Assembly (NCBI GenBank): GCA_029215795.1
Contig: JARDYH010000002.1
Coordinates: 46,732,001-46,796,000 of the forward strand
Source of the DNA: Anniella stebbinsi
Lineage: Eukaryota > Chordata > Lepidosauria > Squamata > Anniellidae
DNA: 64,000 nt
Direction of reading: 5' to 3'
Made by a program: the position numbers and the translations under genes. This document shows, one piece after another, positions 11,842-22,556 of the stretch; positions within the stretch are counted from its first letter, which is position 1; each line of letters opens with the position of its first letter. A model generated the notes under the pieces. The model saw only the letters and a program-made list of their open reading frames with translations. It was not told the DNA's origin and made no database searches.

Positions 11842-12605
11842 GTGGTGCATCTCCTCCAATTCTGCGATAATGCCAGGAAATGTGGTTTCGCAACGTGCAC
11901 AACATTGCTTAAGTTAGCTGCGTTGGCTTTTATTTCAAAAGCACAGGGCATGACGGATGGCACATCCAATTCTCGCATTCGCAGGGCCTTGAACGGTTGG
12001 GAGAAGGAAACACCGCGCATTCCTGATGGTAGGCGCCCAGTGTCCCCCGATATTCTTATCGGATTACAGGCTCACTGGCCAATCTTTTGCCATTCGCAGT
12101 TTGAATCTACATTGTTCCATGCTGCTGCATTAACAACCTTTTCGGTGCATTCCGCATACCTGAGGTGTTGGCATCTTCAAAGCGGAATGGGTCTTCCAGA
12201 GCTTTCCAGTTTTATGACTTGCGTCTTGATGCACGCAAGGTTCAGGCAATCTAAAACAGATCAGTGAATAAGGGATATTGGGTTAGCCTTTTTCCCGCAG
12301 CCAACTCTGAGCTATGCTCTGTAAGAGCCTTGTCAGCTTCATGGCACTGCGAGGGTTCTCTGCAGGTTTCCTATTTTGCCACGCAAATGCTTCCACGCTA
12401 GTTAAGTACCAATTTTGGGCTATCTCGAGACGTGCTCTCGAGGCCCTAGGCTTGCCTTCAGCCACATCTGGCACGCACCCCTTTCGCATAGGGGCAGCTT
12501 CCACCGCAGCTTCTCTTGGTTTCTCTCCTCCACAGATCCAGACGCTGGGCAGATGGCGCTCTTTGGCAGTTAAACCTTACGCAAGAAAATGGGCGAAACA
12601 GGGCC
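11842..12605 (+). pseudogene. Tyrosine recombinase of the Ngaro element, frameshifted
   Basis: The N-terminal core-binding part runs 11842-12137 ('SNSRIRRALNGWEKE', 'FHAAALTTF'). The first catalytic arginine block is readable as 'FGAFRIPEV' only after a frame change near 12140. The C-terminal part at 12314-12605 keeps 'HPFRIGAASTAASLG', 'IQTLGRWRS' and 'VKPYARK', that is the H-x-x-R, the W/H position and the nucleophilic tyrosine. An intact enzyme would join circular element DNA to the genome without target duplication. At least one frameshift and intervening stops (around 12267) make this a pseudogene. Confidence 0.8.
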
Positions 12606-12619
12606 TTTGCTGCATGTGC

Positions 12620-13378
12620 TAACGTCTTTATGTTTGTTTTAGATCTGCCAGTGGCTTCACCCATGTGGGTCTCTATGCACGGCCACAGCATGATATTTTG
12701 GGCTGGCAAACGGGCGTCCAGCTCCAGCTTTGGATCTCAGCTCGGCTTGAGTCAACACGCTACCATCCGTTGGCTCGGGAAGCATGGTATGCGGTGGGAG
12801 AGGCTGGTACCCACCTTGCTGCAGCATCCTCCTCCTTTGGGGGAATGATTTGGGCCTCGTGAAAGGCAAAGCGCTTATTTTGCAAGCTGCGGCTGATTTC
12901 CAGCAATTGCGCCAACTGTGGCCAAGCTTAAGGATCATATGGTCCTGCATGCTGCCCTGCTTATATTGGAGAGTCAGTGGTGACCCTCTAGCTTTGGTGA
13001 GAGCCCGGAAGCAGGCCAATACCGAGAGGCAAAGAGCTAATATTGCAAGCTGTGGCTGATTTCCAGCATCTGCACCAACGGTGGCCAGGCATAAGGATCG
13101 TATGGTCCTGCATTTTACCACGCATATATTGGAGAGTCAGTAGTGACCCTCTAGCTTTGGAGAGAGCCCGAAAGCGGGTCAATACTGAGATTTTCAAATC
13201 TCTGCTGCTGCACGGGGACGTTAGTATCAGGCACCCTAACATTCACCGCTCTCGGAGGGAGCTATATAGCTATGACGGGGTACACCTGTCGCTGCTTGGC
13301 AACGATATATTTTTGGCAGATTTGCAAAAAGGCCTCCGCGAAGTAATTCTTCAAGGGGGAGGGGGAGTGGGTGACTAA
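12620..13378 (+). pseudogene. SGNH/GDSL-type hydrolase domain of the Ngaro element
   Basis: Blocks in order are 'MHGHSMIFWAGKRA' at about 12673-12714 (the GDS-equivalent nucleophile block), 'GNDLGLVKGKALI' at about 12843-12881 (the G-x-N-D block), and 'YDGVHLSLLGND' at about 13270-13305 (the D-x-x-H block). An SGNH hydrolase fold is a known extra domain in vertebrate Ngaro elements; its role in retrotransposition is not established. The three blocks lie in three different frames. Part of the change of frame comes from a 161-base internal tandem duplication (separate entry). The last open frame ends at 13376-13378 with TAA. Confidence 0.75.
12866..13189 (+). repeat. 161-163-bp tandem duplication inside the hydrolase
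   Basis: Unit 1 is 12866-13026 and unit 2 is 13027-13189. Both run 'aggcaaag.gct' ... 'gctgatttccagca' ... 'tatattggagagtcagt' ... 'gaccctctagctttgg' ... 'aatac.gag'. The units differ at roughly 15 percent of positions by eye plus a 2-base indel. Because 161 is not a multiple of three, the duplication moves the reading frame. Confidence 0.85.
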
Positions 13379-13850
13379 GCCAGGACTTGTCCTACCCCTG
13401 TGGCGGTAGGTGCGGGCATTGCTTAATGTTTGTTAATGGTGAGCATTCACTGGTGAATGGTGAGCATTCACTGGCACTGTTCGGGTGATTGGTAAAGCCT
13501 GAGGGCCAACCACTGAGAGCCCTGTGGCATCAGGTGGGGGGATAGGGCTTACCTCTGGGGTCAACCCTTCTCGTCTACTCGGAGCCCTGCGGCACAAGGG
13601 GAGACGACACCGGCTGACCTCCCACCTCGTATCGAGGGAGCTCGGAGGGCGGCGAAAATGCAGGCGCCGCTTCCCGGGCTGTGAATGCCTCGCCCGATCC
13701 CCATAATGGCCTAGTTGGCCATAGCTAATGCCCGCTTAGGTTCTCCTCCCCCTTTTGCTTAACTGCTGAACAATAAAGTGGCCCATGTTTAAATCCCAAT
13801 TTTGGTGTCGTCTCTTCATTTCTCATCTCTCGCCTCGCAAATTAATCAAT
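13379..13850 (+). other. Non-coding 3' region of the Ngaro element
   Basis: GC-rich, with no protein-coding signal. It holds a 21-bp tandem repeat ('ggtgagcattcact' twice, about 13437-13475), then the polyadenylation signal, then a pyrimidine-rich end 'ttggtgtcgtctcttcattt'. The final 80 bases resemble the end of the fragment at 59430-60000. Confidence 0.6.
13772..13777 (+). terminator. Polyadenylation signal AATAAA
   Basis: AATAAA is followed by 'gtggcc', at the position expected for the 3' end of the Ngaro transcript. Confidence 0.6.
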
Positions 13851-15050
13851 GCCTACTTTTTCTGTAAACATCCATAATGCAATACAACTTCAACATTTCA
13901 AAATGAACCTTCATCTTTGTTGGTGAGCTAATTTCCTCGTTTTGTCTAAGTACAGTGTATAATCTGCTGTATGGGGTGTCATGCCTCTGCAAAAACAATT
14001 TTAAAAATCCCAGCATCTCCATGTTGGTTGAGTAGATGTGACTTTGCATACATGTAACACCAGTGGATGCAATCCTGCTCCCCATTCCATGCAATATCTC
14101 CAGTTTTTTAGAGATGTGTTCTGTGTGCATGCACACATCTGTGTTTGAAAAGATTAAAAGCGTTCTGAAAAATTCTACTTGTCCATACATCTAAATCTGG
14201 TGGGTGGGTGGTGGGAAATCCATTCCAAAGCCTCAGCCACCGCATGTACTTGACACTTAAAAAAGCAATTGTCATCTCAAAAGGGCCCCATTACAGATGA
14301 CAACTACAGTTCTAAAGAAATTATTGACTCAAAACTACAAAGCATAGGCAGCATAAGGGAACATGAATGTGGAAAAGAAAGCACAGAAATCATAACATAA
14401 AACATACAAATTAAAATAACTTGAATCTGTCCCAAGAAAGCCTTTGGGTGGATTCTTTCTGAGCTAACTTCCTGTGTAAAACATAAAATTCTCCAAAACT
14501 TCCCAGCATTAATATCTGAACTGGCTTTTAGTTTCAAATGTTCAAGGGCACAATGTAACTAGCAGACATAATACTGATAACAGTTCCAACAAAGAAACAC
14601 AAGAAGTGGTAGCAGTTCACCTTTAAGTATTTGTAGTTGGATGAAAGTCCTGGAAGACAAAACAGTTAGGTTTTTTTTTTGGTTTTTTTAATTTAAAAAA
14701 AACACAAATTATAACTCCAAAATTCCCTTCTATTCGTTCTATGACTCAGTCTGACTTTGCCCAATACCCAGTGCGACTACTGTACTATGTCCCAAGAAAG
14801 AATATTTGTTCTGTGGTGCTTAATAGACACAAGTCTGTGGTGCTTAATAGGCACCACATTGCTTAATAGACACAAGTCTATTAAGCAATGCATCTGGGTA
14901 AATCTGTTGACTCAGAATTAGTGGCTGGTGGTGCTTTAAATATTTCAACTTCTATTGCTTTCACACGATTGATAAAAATACTGCTCTCCACTGGCCTTTT
15001 ATCTAGGCAAACACCATAATCATCCAGGCACTTTGAGATATCAGGTTTTT
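13851..15050. other. Unassigned DNA
   Basis: No gene is recognised; frames near 13846-14190 and 14304-14537 on the minus strand lack motifs. A local duplication and hairpin occur near 14815-14890 (separate entry). Confidence 0.4.
14815..14889. repeat. Small tandem repeat ending in a perfect hairpin
   Basis: 'gtggtgcttaatag' occurs twice about 25 bp apart. At 14858-14889, 'attgcttaatagac' and 'gtctattaagcaat' form a perfect 14-bp stem with the loop 'acaa'. It looks like repeated local rearrangement of one short word. Confidence 0.7.
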
Positions 15051-15052
15051 TT

Positions 15053-15430
15053 ATAAGAACATAACTATTGCCCTGTTAGATCAGACCAAAGGTTCCATCT
15101 AATCCAGCTTTCCCCAGCCTAGCACCTTCTAGATGTTTTGGACTATAACTCATCATGTCCGACCATTTGTCATCCTTGCTTGGGCTGATGGAAGCTGTAG
15201 TCCAAACCATCTGGAGAGCACCAGGTTGAAGAAGGCTGATCTAGGCTAGCTTCCTGTTTCCCACTGTGGCCAACTGCCTCTGGGAAGACCACAAGAAGAA
15301 ATGAAGGTAAGAGCCCTCTCCCATTGCTGCTCCTCAACAGCTGCCATTCAGTGACATCATGCCTCTGAACTGGGAGGTTGCTTATAGCCATGGTGACTGA
15401 TAGCCATTGATATTCTTGAATTTGCCTGAT
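15053..15430. mobile_element. CR1-type LINE/SINE 3' tail, interrupted by a MITE
   Basis: Text such as 'agatcagaccaaaggttcca', 'tcctgtttcccactgtggcc', 'gcctctgggaagaccacaag' and 'agccattgatattcttgaat' is the same tail seen at 60727-60990 and, in short form, at 43025-43095. The tail is split by a palindromic element at 15107-15243. Confidence 0.6.
15107..15243. mobile_element. Palindromic MITE family C, copy 1
   Basis: Inverted arms 'agatgttttggactataact' and '..agctgtagtccaaaccatct', with the outer ends 'ccccagcctagcacc' and 'agcaccaggttgaagaaggc'. It lies inside the LINE tail. The short flanks 'ccagctt' and 'ctagctt' could be a diverged target duplication, which would suit a hAT-type element. 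Other copies lie at 28387, 41383 and 56868. Confidence 0.65.
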
Positions 15431-15861
15431 TCCTTTTCTCCACCAATGGAATCCGCAAACGTGGATGTGAAGCCAGAAGTATCTCCTGGGAGAGGTGCTT
15501 TTGATCATAGGTGTTTGAAGTGCCAGCTCCTGGTTTTCCATGAAGGTTGCTGTTTCTCCCACACTGATCCAGCTAGTGCACTTGGACTACCATTAATCAG
15601 CACAGGGATTGGCAAAGGTGATGCTTGCCTTACAGATATCCAGCATGTCAGTCACCTGCAAAGACTCAAGAAAGCCATCGTTAGGAAGAAACCTAAAAGC
15701 TGGTATCCCTGCATGTAGTTCTTCAAACCCTTTACCTCAGTTCACTTTCCCTTCTCCCCAGCCTAATTTTGCCCCAGTAGCTCCTGCAATGCAGTAGGTG
15801 GAGGCGGTCAAAAATAGAAGGAGTATCTTGGAACAAGATGTGTTATGGTGAAAAACAAATA

Positions 15862-16322
15862 GAATAAAAGAATTTTAAAAAACATTCAAAATACAATTCT
15901 TAAAAGAACAAAGTTCTGATAAAACCCTATTATAGGTAAAACCACAGCCAGTCGTTCACAAAAAGCTTCCTAAAAGAGCAATGTTTTCAGGAGGCACCGG
16001 AAGCAATACAACATCGGTGCCTGCCCGACCTCCGAAGGCAGGGAATTCCATAGGAAGGAGGGCACCACACTGAAGGCTCTTGTCCTGGTGGACTCCAATC
16101 AGTGCAAGGGTCCATGTGGAACCACCAGGAACATGCCCTTATGTAATCTCAGTGACTGGGCAGGTTGGTAAGGGAGAAGGCGCTTTCTCAGGAATGCTTG
16201 TCCCAAGTTGTTTAGAGCTTTATACACTAGTACTAGAAACTTAAGCCTAGCCCAGTATCAAATAGGCAGCCAGTGCAGTTCCCTCAGGAAAGGAGTTGTA
16301 TGCTGAAAATGATCAGCTCCCG
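15862..16322 (-). mobile_element. L2-like LINE, 3' end of ORF2 (truncated)
   Basis: Minus-strand reading gives 'FLRELHWLPI', 'LLPYQPAQSLR', 'AFSVVPSFLWNSLPSEV' and 'CFRCLLKTLLF', the same C-terminal blocks as the LINEs at 27290-27907 and 35225-37925. There is at least one stop inside. The 5' part, including the RT domain, is missing. The 3' tail is A/T-rich without a clear simple repeat. Confidence 0.65.
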
Positions 16323-16539
16323 ACTTGAGGCACTGTGTTGCAACAAACGAATTAGGACACCAGGACACACAGAGAGTACCTTCAAGCCGAGAGTGGCCGA
16401 AGAGTGCACATAATTTAAACATAACACAAATCCAGGATATTAGCTCTCAACTTGCTACCCAGCTGGTCATCAGTACTCTTGGATCATGTTATTCTTGGAT
16501 TTGGGCAAGGAAAAGATACTAGGCAAACTTGGACAGGTT

Positions 16540-16665
16540 ACTTGCTCAGCCTGCCCTACTTCACAGGGTTGTTGTGAACATAAAATGCGACAACTCCTTC
16601 CTCAATACCCTCAGCTCCCTCAAGGAAGAGCAGGATACAAGGACAGATATACATAATGAATAAAA
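16540..16665 (+). mobile_element. SINE/LINE 3' tail of MIR/L2 type
   Basis: 'tcacagggttgttgtgaaca' followed by '..ctccctcaaggaagagcagg' and 'atacataatgaataaa' matches the common reptile tail that describes '..ggttgttgtgagg..' and '..gatataaat..'. A reverse-strand relative is at 42019-42180. Confidence 0.5.
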
Positions 16666-16715
16666 GAAGATATGTGTATGTTCCATAAATGAAAAGTTTT
16701 AAAGTGAAACCTCTA

Positions 16716-16856
16716 GGACCAATCTACACCAAGCAGGATACAACACTTTGAAAACATTTTGAAAACTGTATATGGAGTGTGTCCTGGGCCCCAACAGTTG
16801 TCACTACTGTTAAAAACCGTTTTAAACTGTTTTAAAGCAGTAGTGTAGATCCTGCC
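16716..16856. mobile_element. MITE family A, copy 1
   Basis: The inverted ends 'ggaccaatctacacc' and 'gtgtagatcctgcc' enclose about 140 bp with internal 'ccaacagttgtcactactgt'. The copies at 21074, 38681 and 61483 share ends and core. It has no coding sequence. Confidence 0.65.
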
Positions 16857-17124
16857 ATATAGAGGTTTAGGTATGTATTAAATGTAATGTTTTCTACCTC
16901 ATGGACTAGATAGGCTTGCTATCCTCCCAATTCTATTTTTCTGTGATTCTTACAAAACAAAGCTGTTCTTGTTGCTCTGTAGAGATTGCTGTGTGGATAG
17001 GCTCGTAACGTCTGTTTTGGATCTAATATAAGAGGAAGTGGAAAGTTTGGAGGAGGGAAGGCGAAAGGTAACCAAAATCGTGCTTTTTGTGGAGTCAAGT
17101 GAGTTGTAACAACATTCCTATTGA

Positions 17125-17555
17125 GCCTATCCACATTGCCCTGAAAATGACTTATATTCTGTTTAAAAACGTATTTTTTAAAGTCGTTTCATTACGTGGT
17201 AGGACACACTGAGCAGTACTTATGTTTCATAGTGACTGCTTCCTCCATCCTCAAAGTGTTCACTGGTGTATTACAGGGTTAATTCCTTGACTCTTCTTCT
17301 TTCGTTTTTGTTTTGCAAGCTGCTTGACCCACCCACTTCTGTCTCCATAACTCAAGCAGCCTGCAAAACAGAAATGAAAGAAGAAGAGTCAATGAATTAA
17401 ACCCTGTAATACACCAGAGAACACTTTGAGGACAGAGGAAGCAGTCACTATGAAACGTAAGTACTGCTCAGTGTGTCCTACCACGTAATGAAATGACTTT
17501 AAAAAATACGTTTTTAAACAGAATATAAGTTGTTTTAAGGGCAATGTGGATAGGC
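17125..17555. mobile_element. 431-bp near-perfect palindrome (foldback MITE)
   Basis: The left arm runs from 17125 ('gcctatccacattgccc') and the right arm ends at 17555 ('gggcaatgtggataggc'). Matching continues inward through 'acttatattctgtttaaaaa', 'cattacgtggtaggacacac', 'ctgtaatacacca' and 'gactcttcttctttc'. The arms are about 200 bp and the loop is about 30 bp around 'cacccacttctgtctccata'. Only scattered mismatches are seen. A further inverted copy of the end word 'gtggataggctc' sits at about 16995. No protein is encoded. Confidence 0.85.
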
Positions 17556-20500
17556 TGTATGTTAAATGTGTGTCTAGAAGCTATGTCTTCTTTTCATTTG
17601 TACTCAAGAGTAGGCATAGGAAGCAGTTCTGAATCTTAAAAGCCCCCTCTATCCCAACACTACATTCCCAGTCTGGATTGCAGCCCTTGCACCTACTCTA
17701 GATTAATTTAAAAAAAAAAACCCTGATAGTCACACATTTAATGTAATGTCTGTTTTATCCCTTAGGCAGACCAACTTCGGTTGGTGTACGCAGACCAAAA
17801 CCCTAATCATTCAGGTTTCAAACGAGTACATAAATCATTAACAACAGTACTAAGAGAACAAAATGAATAGTCTTATCTGGCAAATGCCCATCTAAATAGG
17901 AGGCTTCACGCTGTGGAGAAAGTCATCAGTAAATGGGGGGAGATGACCCTCTCTAGAGAAAGAATTCTACAATCTGGGGATGACCTTAGAAAAGACCCCT
18001 TCTCAAGTTCCCTCCAAACACAACTGAGAAATTGGCAGGATGCACAAGACCAGTAAGGCAAATGCCAGGGCCGTGACAGGTCCCTCTGCCCCCACAGCTG
18101 ATCTGGCTCAGCTGTGTGGTGGTCGTGCCAAGTAGAGGGCCAAACTTGAGTTGCACCACCTCCTCATCATTGCAACCTTCTTGTTCACTTGCCTCTTGTT
18201 CTGGTCCAGACAGCAGGTTGATGACAGCAGTTGATGAAAAGCAGGAGCAATAGATACCACTGCCTACTTGCTCCTTGGCTCTTTGCCTTTCAAGCTAATA
18301 GAAAGTAGTAGCAATGATGAGAAAGAAGAGGAGGAGCAATAGCAGCTTGTGGCAATGGTGGTGAGAAGGTTGGCTCACTGAGAGAGGGCCCCCCTTGAGG
18401 TGTCTTGCCAAGGGCCTTCAAAAACTTGGAGCTGGTGCTGCTCGGTTAATGATGCTGCATACACACGTTGGGGCAGGCCAGCCTTATTACCAGCACAATA
18501 CTGGCCACTCAATGGGCAACGTGAGAACATGGAACCCACTCCGTATAGTCATAGATGGCTTGCCCTCCCAGTCCTTGCTAGATACCTAGCAGGGACAGAG
18601 CTCCTAGTTCACCATGTGTGTACTAGCTGGTGTTGCCATGTCTCAACAGAACGTTGATTTTGTAAGAGATTTCCTTTTTGAGTTGTAAGCAATACTTTTG
18701 TAATTAAATTTTTAATCCTGTGTACCATAAACTAGCCAAGTGAGTTTATCCAGTTTCTAGCTCTCAAGCACATCATGCTTCTGCAACAAGTTGGTATTAA
18801 AATAAAAATAGACAAACTCTCTGATCCAGAAGCTCTTTGCATGCGTAGGACTGCCGATAGATGTGTGCAGTTCCAAAGTCTCAAAGGACTTTTGCACTGA
18901 AACACTGAGCTGCATCACACCAGTGATTTATTGCACACTCGCCATGCCTGGTATGTGGTTTTGCAGCGTGGTACTAACATGACGTCCCTGTCCTGCACTC
19001 ACCTCGCCTCGTCTCCCCCTTGTTGCATATTATTTTGGTGTGGGGAAAGTCTAGATTAATTTCTCCTCTCGCTTTTTCCTTTGTTGGGGGGCGTGTGCTA
19101 ATGGAGTCTTGCTGACGAAAGGGGAGGGCGGGTTGGTTCTCCTCCTCCAGCATGTCGTCGTACAGACTTGTGCTTAGTCAGTTGAATGGACTTTTTACTG
19201 CTCCACCCCCCCCCCCCAATGGAGCCCAGATGAAACCTTAAATCAGTAAATCGTCAACTAAGCCAGAGTGAGGAAGGGAAAGAGCATCCATCCATCAGAG
19301 TACCACAATCAGTGAACTGGAGGAGGAAGGAGAAGGGGTGGGGTGGAGTGGAGTGGAGTGGTAGAGCAAACAAGTGAGAACCCATGTGTTTGATGGAGCC
19401 CTTGACACGCTTATGAAATGGAGGTACAAATGCAGAGGCAAACCAGGGGGGAAAATAGGTGTGATGGAGCCCACTGCCATTTTTGCGCCTGCTCTGAATC
19501 TGCCTTGCACAAGTGGAGCAGATTCCCATATTGCAGGGACTGGAAAAGCTTTAGCTTGCTCAGAGGCCTGTGTACACAGAACTTTGGAACCGGGAACAAA
19601 CTCTTTAGAGCCATGTAGAGGTTAGGCCTTAAAAAGAACTTAGGCTGTCTTGTGTGTTGACTCGGCCACTGTCTGATAAATGTCACCTCAGGCAAACTTG
19701 TTCAGTCAGAAAAGACTAAAATCCACTGAGGTTTCAAGAAAGGCAAACTGTATGAGATCGTTTGGGGGCACTGCTGGCAGCTGAGGGAGCATTCCTGGGT
19801 TTGCAGGCCCAAGATGATATTTCAGGCAGCTCTTGTTTCCCTCCCTTTTAACCTGTTGCTGAGAGTCAAGCCGCTAGGTAAACAAGAATGATTTCAGCCT
19901 CACAGTGTGCTGCTTTGCAGAGCAAGTGGTCACTTGTTCCATTTTCCCATGACCGCATGGCTGCTTGAGTTTGCTCTCCAAAAAACACATTGATTTTAAG
20001 CACGAGTGTTCAGCAAAACGGGGTGGGGGGAGGGGGAGTGAAAAAGTAATTGCTTTTCAATCCATGTTATAGCAAAGATACATATAATAATTATAATAAT
20101 CAGAATAATAATGATAATAATTCATACTTTCACACATTTTTGAAGTTCACTCAGGCATTCAACATACATTTAGCCATTCTCCAACTTGGATCGTGCTTTC
20201 TTTGGCTATTAAGGGAAATGATGTGAGTTCTACGTCCGTGGAGAGAATCCAACTTCTCCATCAACTCCTTTCAAAGCAGTTCCTCTTTTGTTGCTTTATA
20301 CCACTCTAATGTCCGAGTAGTGAGCAATGGAAATACCTACCACAGAGCGGTTCATGTTACTCTGCATTTTATTGTAGTTTATGTTAACTGTAAAATCCTT
20401 GACAAAAAAACATAAAGAAAAAGGCAGTCTTTCAAGGGGCTGGGGAAAATATCCTAATATGGGAGCAGGTAAAGCAAGCTCCAAAAACTTTATTTAGGAA

Positions 20501-20640
20501 ACACTAGCAACAGCAGCTAATTTCAGCCACTCCATTTCACAGAATTTAAAGCACCCCCACAAAAAAGTATTTGTCTTTTGGTGCCAAAGAATATTAACAC
20601 TCTCTTCAGCAGCATTTACAATAAAATACTTGTGGACATT
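17556..20640. other. Unassigned DNA
   Basis: No gene is recognised. About 18060-18380 shares phrases with 41190-41380 ('tgttcac.tgcctct.gttctgg..cagacag', 'tggtggtgagaag'), so it is probably a decayed copy of the same repeat. A C-run lies near 19207-19219, and (ATA)-type simple repeat at about 20085-20125. Confidence 0.4.
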
Positions 20641-20654
20641 CTCATTCCTTTTGA

Positions 20655-20870
20655 TTACTAACAGTCCAATCCTAAAACTTGCTGTGCTTAGGAATGAGTA
20701 TTGCTATGCCCATACACACAGTGCTACAAATCAAGGTGTCCTATTCTGGAAAAACAGGAACAGTGCTTACTTTACAGCACAATCCTGCTTATCTGTACTC
20801 AGAAATAAGACCCACTGAATTCCATGGGACTTATTCCCAGGAATGTGTGCATAGGACTGAAGCTTAAGTG
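20655..20870. mobile_element. Short SINE/MITE-like fragments
   Basis: 'gggacttattcccaggaatg' then 'tgtgcataggactgaag', and before it 'acagtccaatcctaaaactt', are typical of a short repeat also present at 39640-39795 and 58670-58900. Boundaries are unclear. Confidence 0.4.
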
Positions 20871-21073
20871 TTGTAGGCCAATATACCGACACAAATGTTT
20901 AGGATTTTCATGTGCAGATTTCCACTTTTTCTTGCATAAAATGTCTTGGTATTTGGTATAAAAACACTTCCAATCAGCTGAGTTAGCTCTGCATTCACAT
21001 AGGTAACAGAGAACAGATACTGACTCAGTTTGGATGACACACTTCTCAGAGAGTGTAATGTCTTGCATACCTA

Positions 21074-21185
21074 GGCAGGATCTACACTACTGCTTCATAA
21101 CAATATTGAAGTGCACTGACACATTCCATATATCATTTTCAAACTGCTTTCATAGTGTTATATCCTACTTGGTTTAGATCTGACC
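21074..21185. mobile_element. MITE family A, copy 2
   Basis: The ends 'ggcaggatctacac' and 'ggtttagatctgacc' enclose a core 'attgaagtgcactgacacat' and 'caaactgctttcatagtgtt' nearly identical to the copy at 38681-38811, minus about 20 bp. Confidence 0.65.
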
Positions 21186-21245
21186 CCAGTAAGCATGGGT
21201 TATGCAATGGTTAAACAACCCTCACATAACCTTAAAGCAGACTCT

Positions 21246-21277
21246 GGCTCAATTCAGACGACACGTTAAGCAACGGA
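21246..21277. repeat. Left terminal inverted repeat of the Harbinger
   Basis: 'ggctcaattcagacgacacg' then 'ttaagcaacgg'. It pairs with 26326-26357. Internal second copies of parts of it ('ttgcttaacgtgttgtct' near 21305-21322) form subterminal inverted repeats. Confidence 0.8.
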
Positions 21278-22020
21278 GGGTTAGGGAAACAACCGTCAGT
21301 TGTGTTGCTTAACGTGTTGTCTGGGGAGTAACACACTACGCACACACAACCCACAGTACACTAAGCGGGAGAATCAAACAACGGAGGGAAACAATGCGCT
21401 TGCACGTTGTTTAGAGCTTTGTCAATTGACTAAAATGTCGTCTGGAGTGTGCGTGCGTTAATCCCCTGCGTTGAGTACACTAACACGGAAGACCAGAGAG
21501 GGAAGCGGCAAGAGAGGCTGAATGTGGGCGGATGCTCAGCCACACCCCCAACAGCTCACCGGCCACGCCGCCATAGCAACCAACGACGCTTGCCCGCCCA
21601 CTCCTGGCAGCCAGCACGGAGCCCAACGAGGGGCCGGATCCTGCAAGCACTTGCCCCGTGCGTTCTGTCAGCCACCCAAACGGGAAAGGGAGGACGTCAG
21701 AAGGGAACCAGGGCAAAGAAAGGGGGAGGCAACGGGACACACAACACCACCAGGTGCCCCCAGGCGCACAGGAATAAGGGGCACCCCCCACCCACCAGGG
21801 AGCACAGCAACCCAGGCGACCCCCCCACCCCCACGGCCCAGCCATCTTACCCCTTGCCTCACCCGGAAGCAGGTGGGCCGGGGAAGCTGCGATCGCTGAG
21901 CACCCTCCCCTCAACCACCCTACACAGCCGGACAAGGAGCATCGGCCATGCACATCCCCAAGACGCACGGAATGCCAAGGCAAAGGGCGCCTGTGGTCGC
22001 CGATCGGCCACCTGCAAATT

Positions 22021-22366
22021 TTATTTATTTATTTATTTATTTATTTATTTTATTCCATTTATATACCGCCCCATAGCTGAAGCTCTCTGGACGGTTTACA
22101 AAAATTAAAAACATTGAACAATTAAAACACCGATATACAAAAGTTAAAAGCATAAAGCATAAAAACAAGTTAAAATTACAATATCCTTCTGGGTCAAAGC
22201 ACAACAGCAACACAAAAACACAAAAACCCTCATCATATGCTTTTACATGCCTTGGAGAAGAGGAAAGTCTTGACCTGGCGCCGAAAAGATAACAATGTTG
22301 GCGCCAGGCGAGCCTCATCGGGGAGATCATTCCATAATTGGGGGGCCACCACTGAAAAGTGGTGAA
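22021..22366 (-). mobile_element. L2-like LINE 3' end inserted in the Harbinger leader
   Basis: Read on the minus strand it encodes 'APQLWNDLPDEARLAPTLL' and 'FRRQVKTFLF', then an AT-rich 3' UTR, the tail hairpin (about 22062-22099, ccgccc/ggacgg type) and (AAAT)n at 22021-22055. It is 5'-truncated. It lies inside the Harbinger, so it arrived after that element had inserted. Confidence 0.75.
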
Positions 22367-22556
22367 AGTATGCACAACAATCCCAAGGACACGAAGCACC
22401 CCTGGCCAGCAACAACAACAATGCCTCCACACAGGGCACATTCCCAGCAAGCACATTGGCCCACCTGCACCCACCATCCAACAAGCACATGGGACAGGAA
22501 ACACCAGGCCAGGGCAGGGATACCCGGCACCATCGTAACGCACCCCCGCCGGCACC

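Larger units (their letters stand above)
9110..13850 (+). mobile_element. Ngaro-like tyrosine-recombinase retrotransposon, degenerate
   Basis: The order of recognisable parts is gag-like, reverse transcriptase, RNase H, tyrosine recombinase, SGNH hydrolase, then a GC-rich non-coding 3' region ending after an AATAAA. A tyrosine recombinase in place of a DDE integrase defines the DIRS-type order, and an SGNH hydrolase after the recombinase points to Ngaro rather than DIRS1. All coding parts carry frameshifts or stops. The 5' edge is not defined, and I could not find the split direct repeats expected of Ngaro. The 3' edge is set near 13850 by the end of similarity to the 59.4-60.0 kb fragment. 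Confidence 0.8.

Noticed and set aside
9110..13850. DIRS1-type rather than Ngaro-type element
   Set aside because: No methyltransferase-like domain is seen, and the hydrolase blocks after the recombinase fit Ngaro.
21449..22108. Long open frames on both strands over the 5' leader of the Harbinger
   Set aside because: Very GC-rich DNA has few stops in any frame; the translations are low-complexity Pro/Arg/Gly and overlap each other on both strands.
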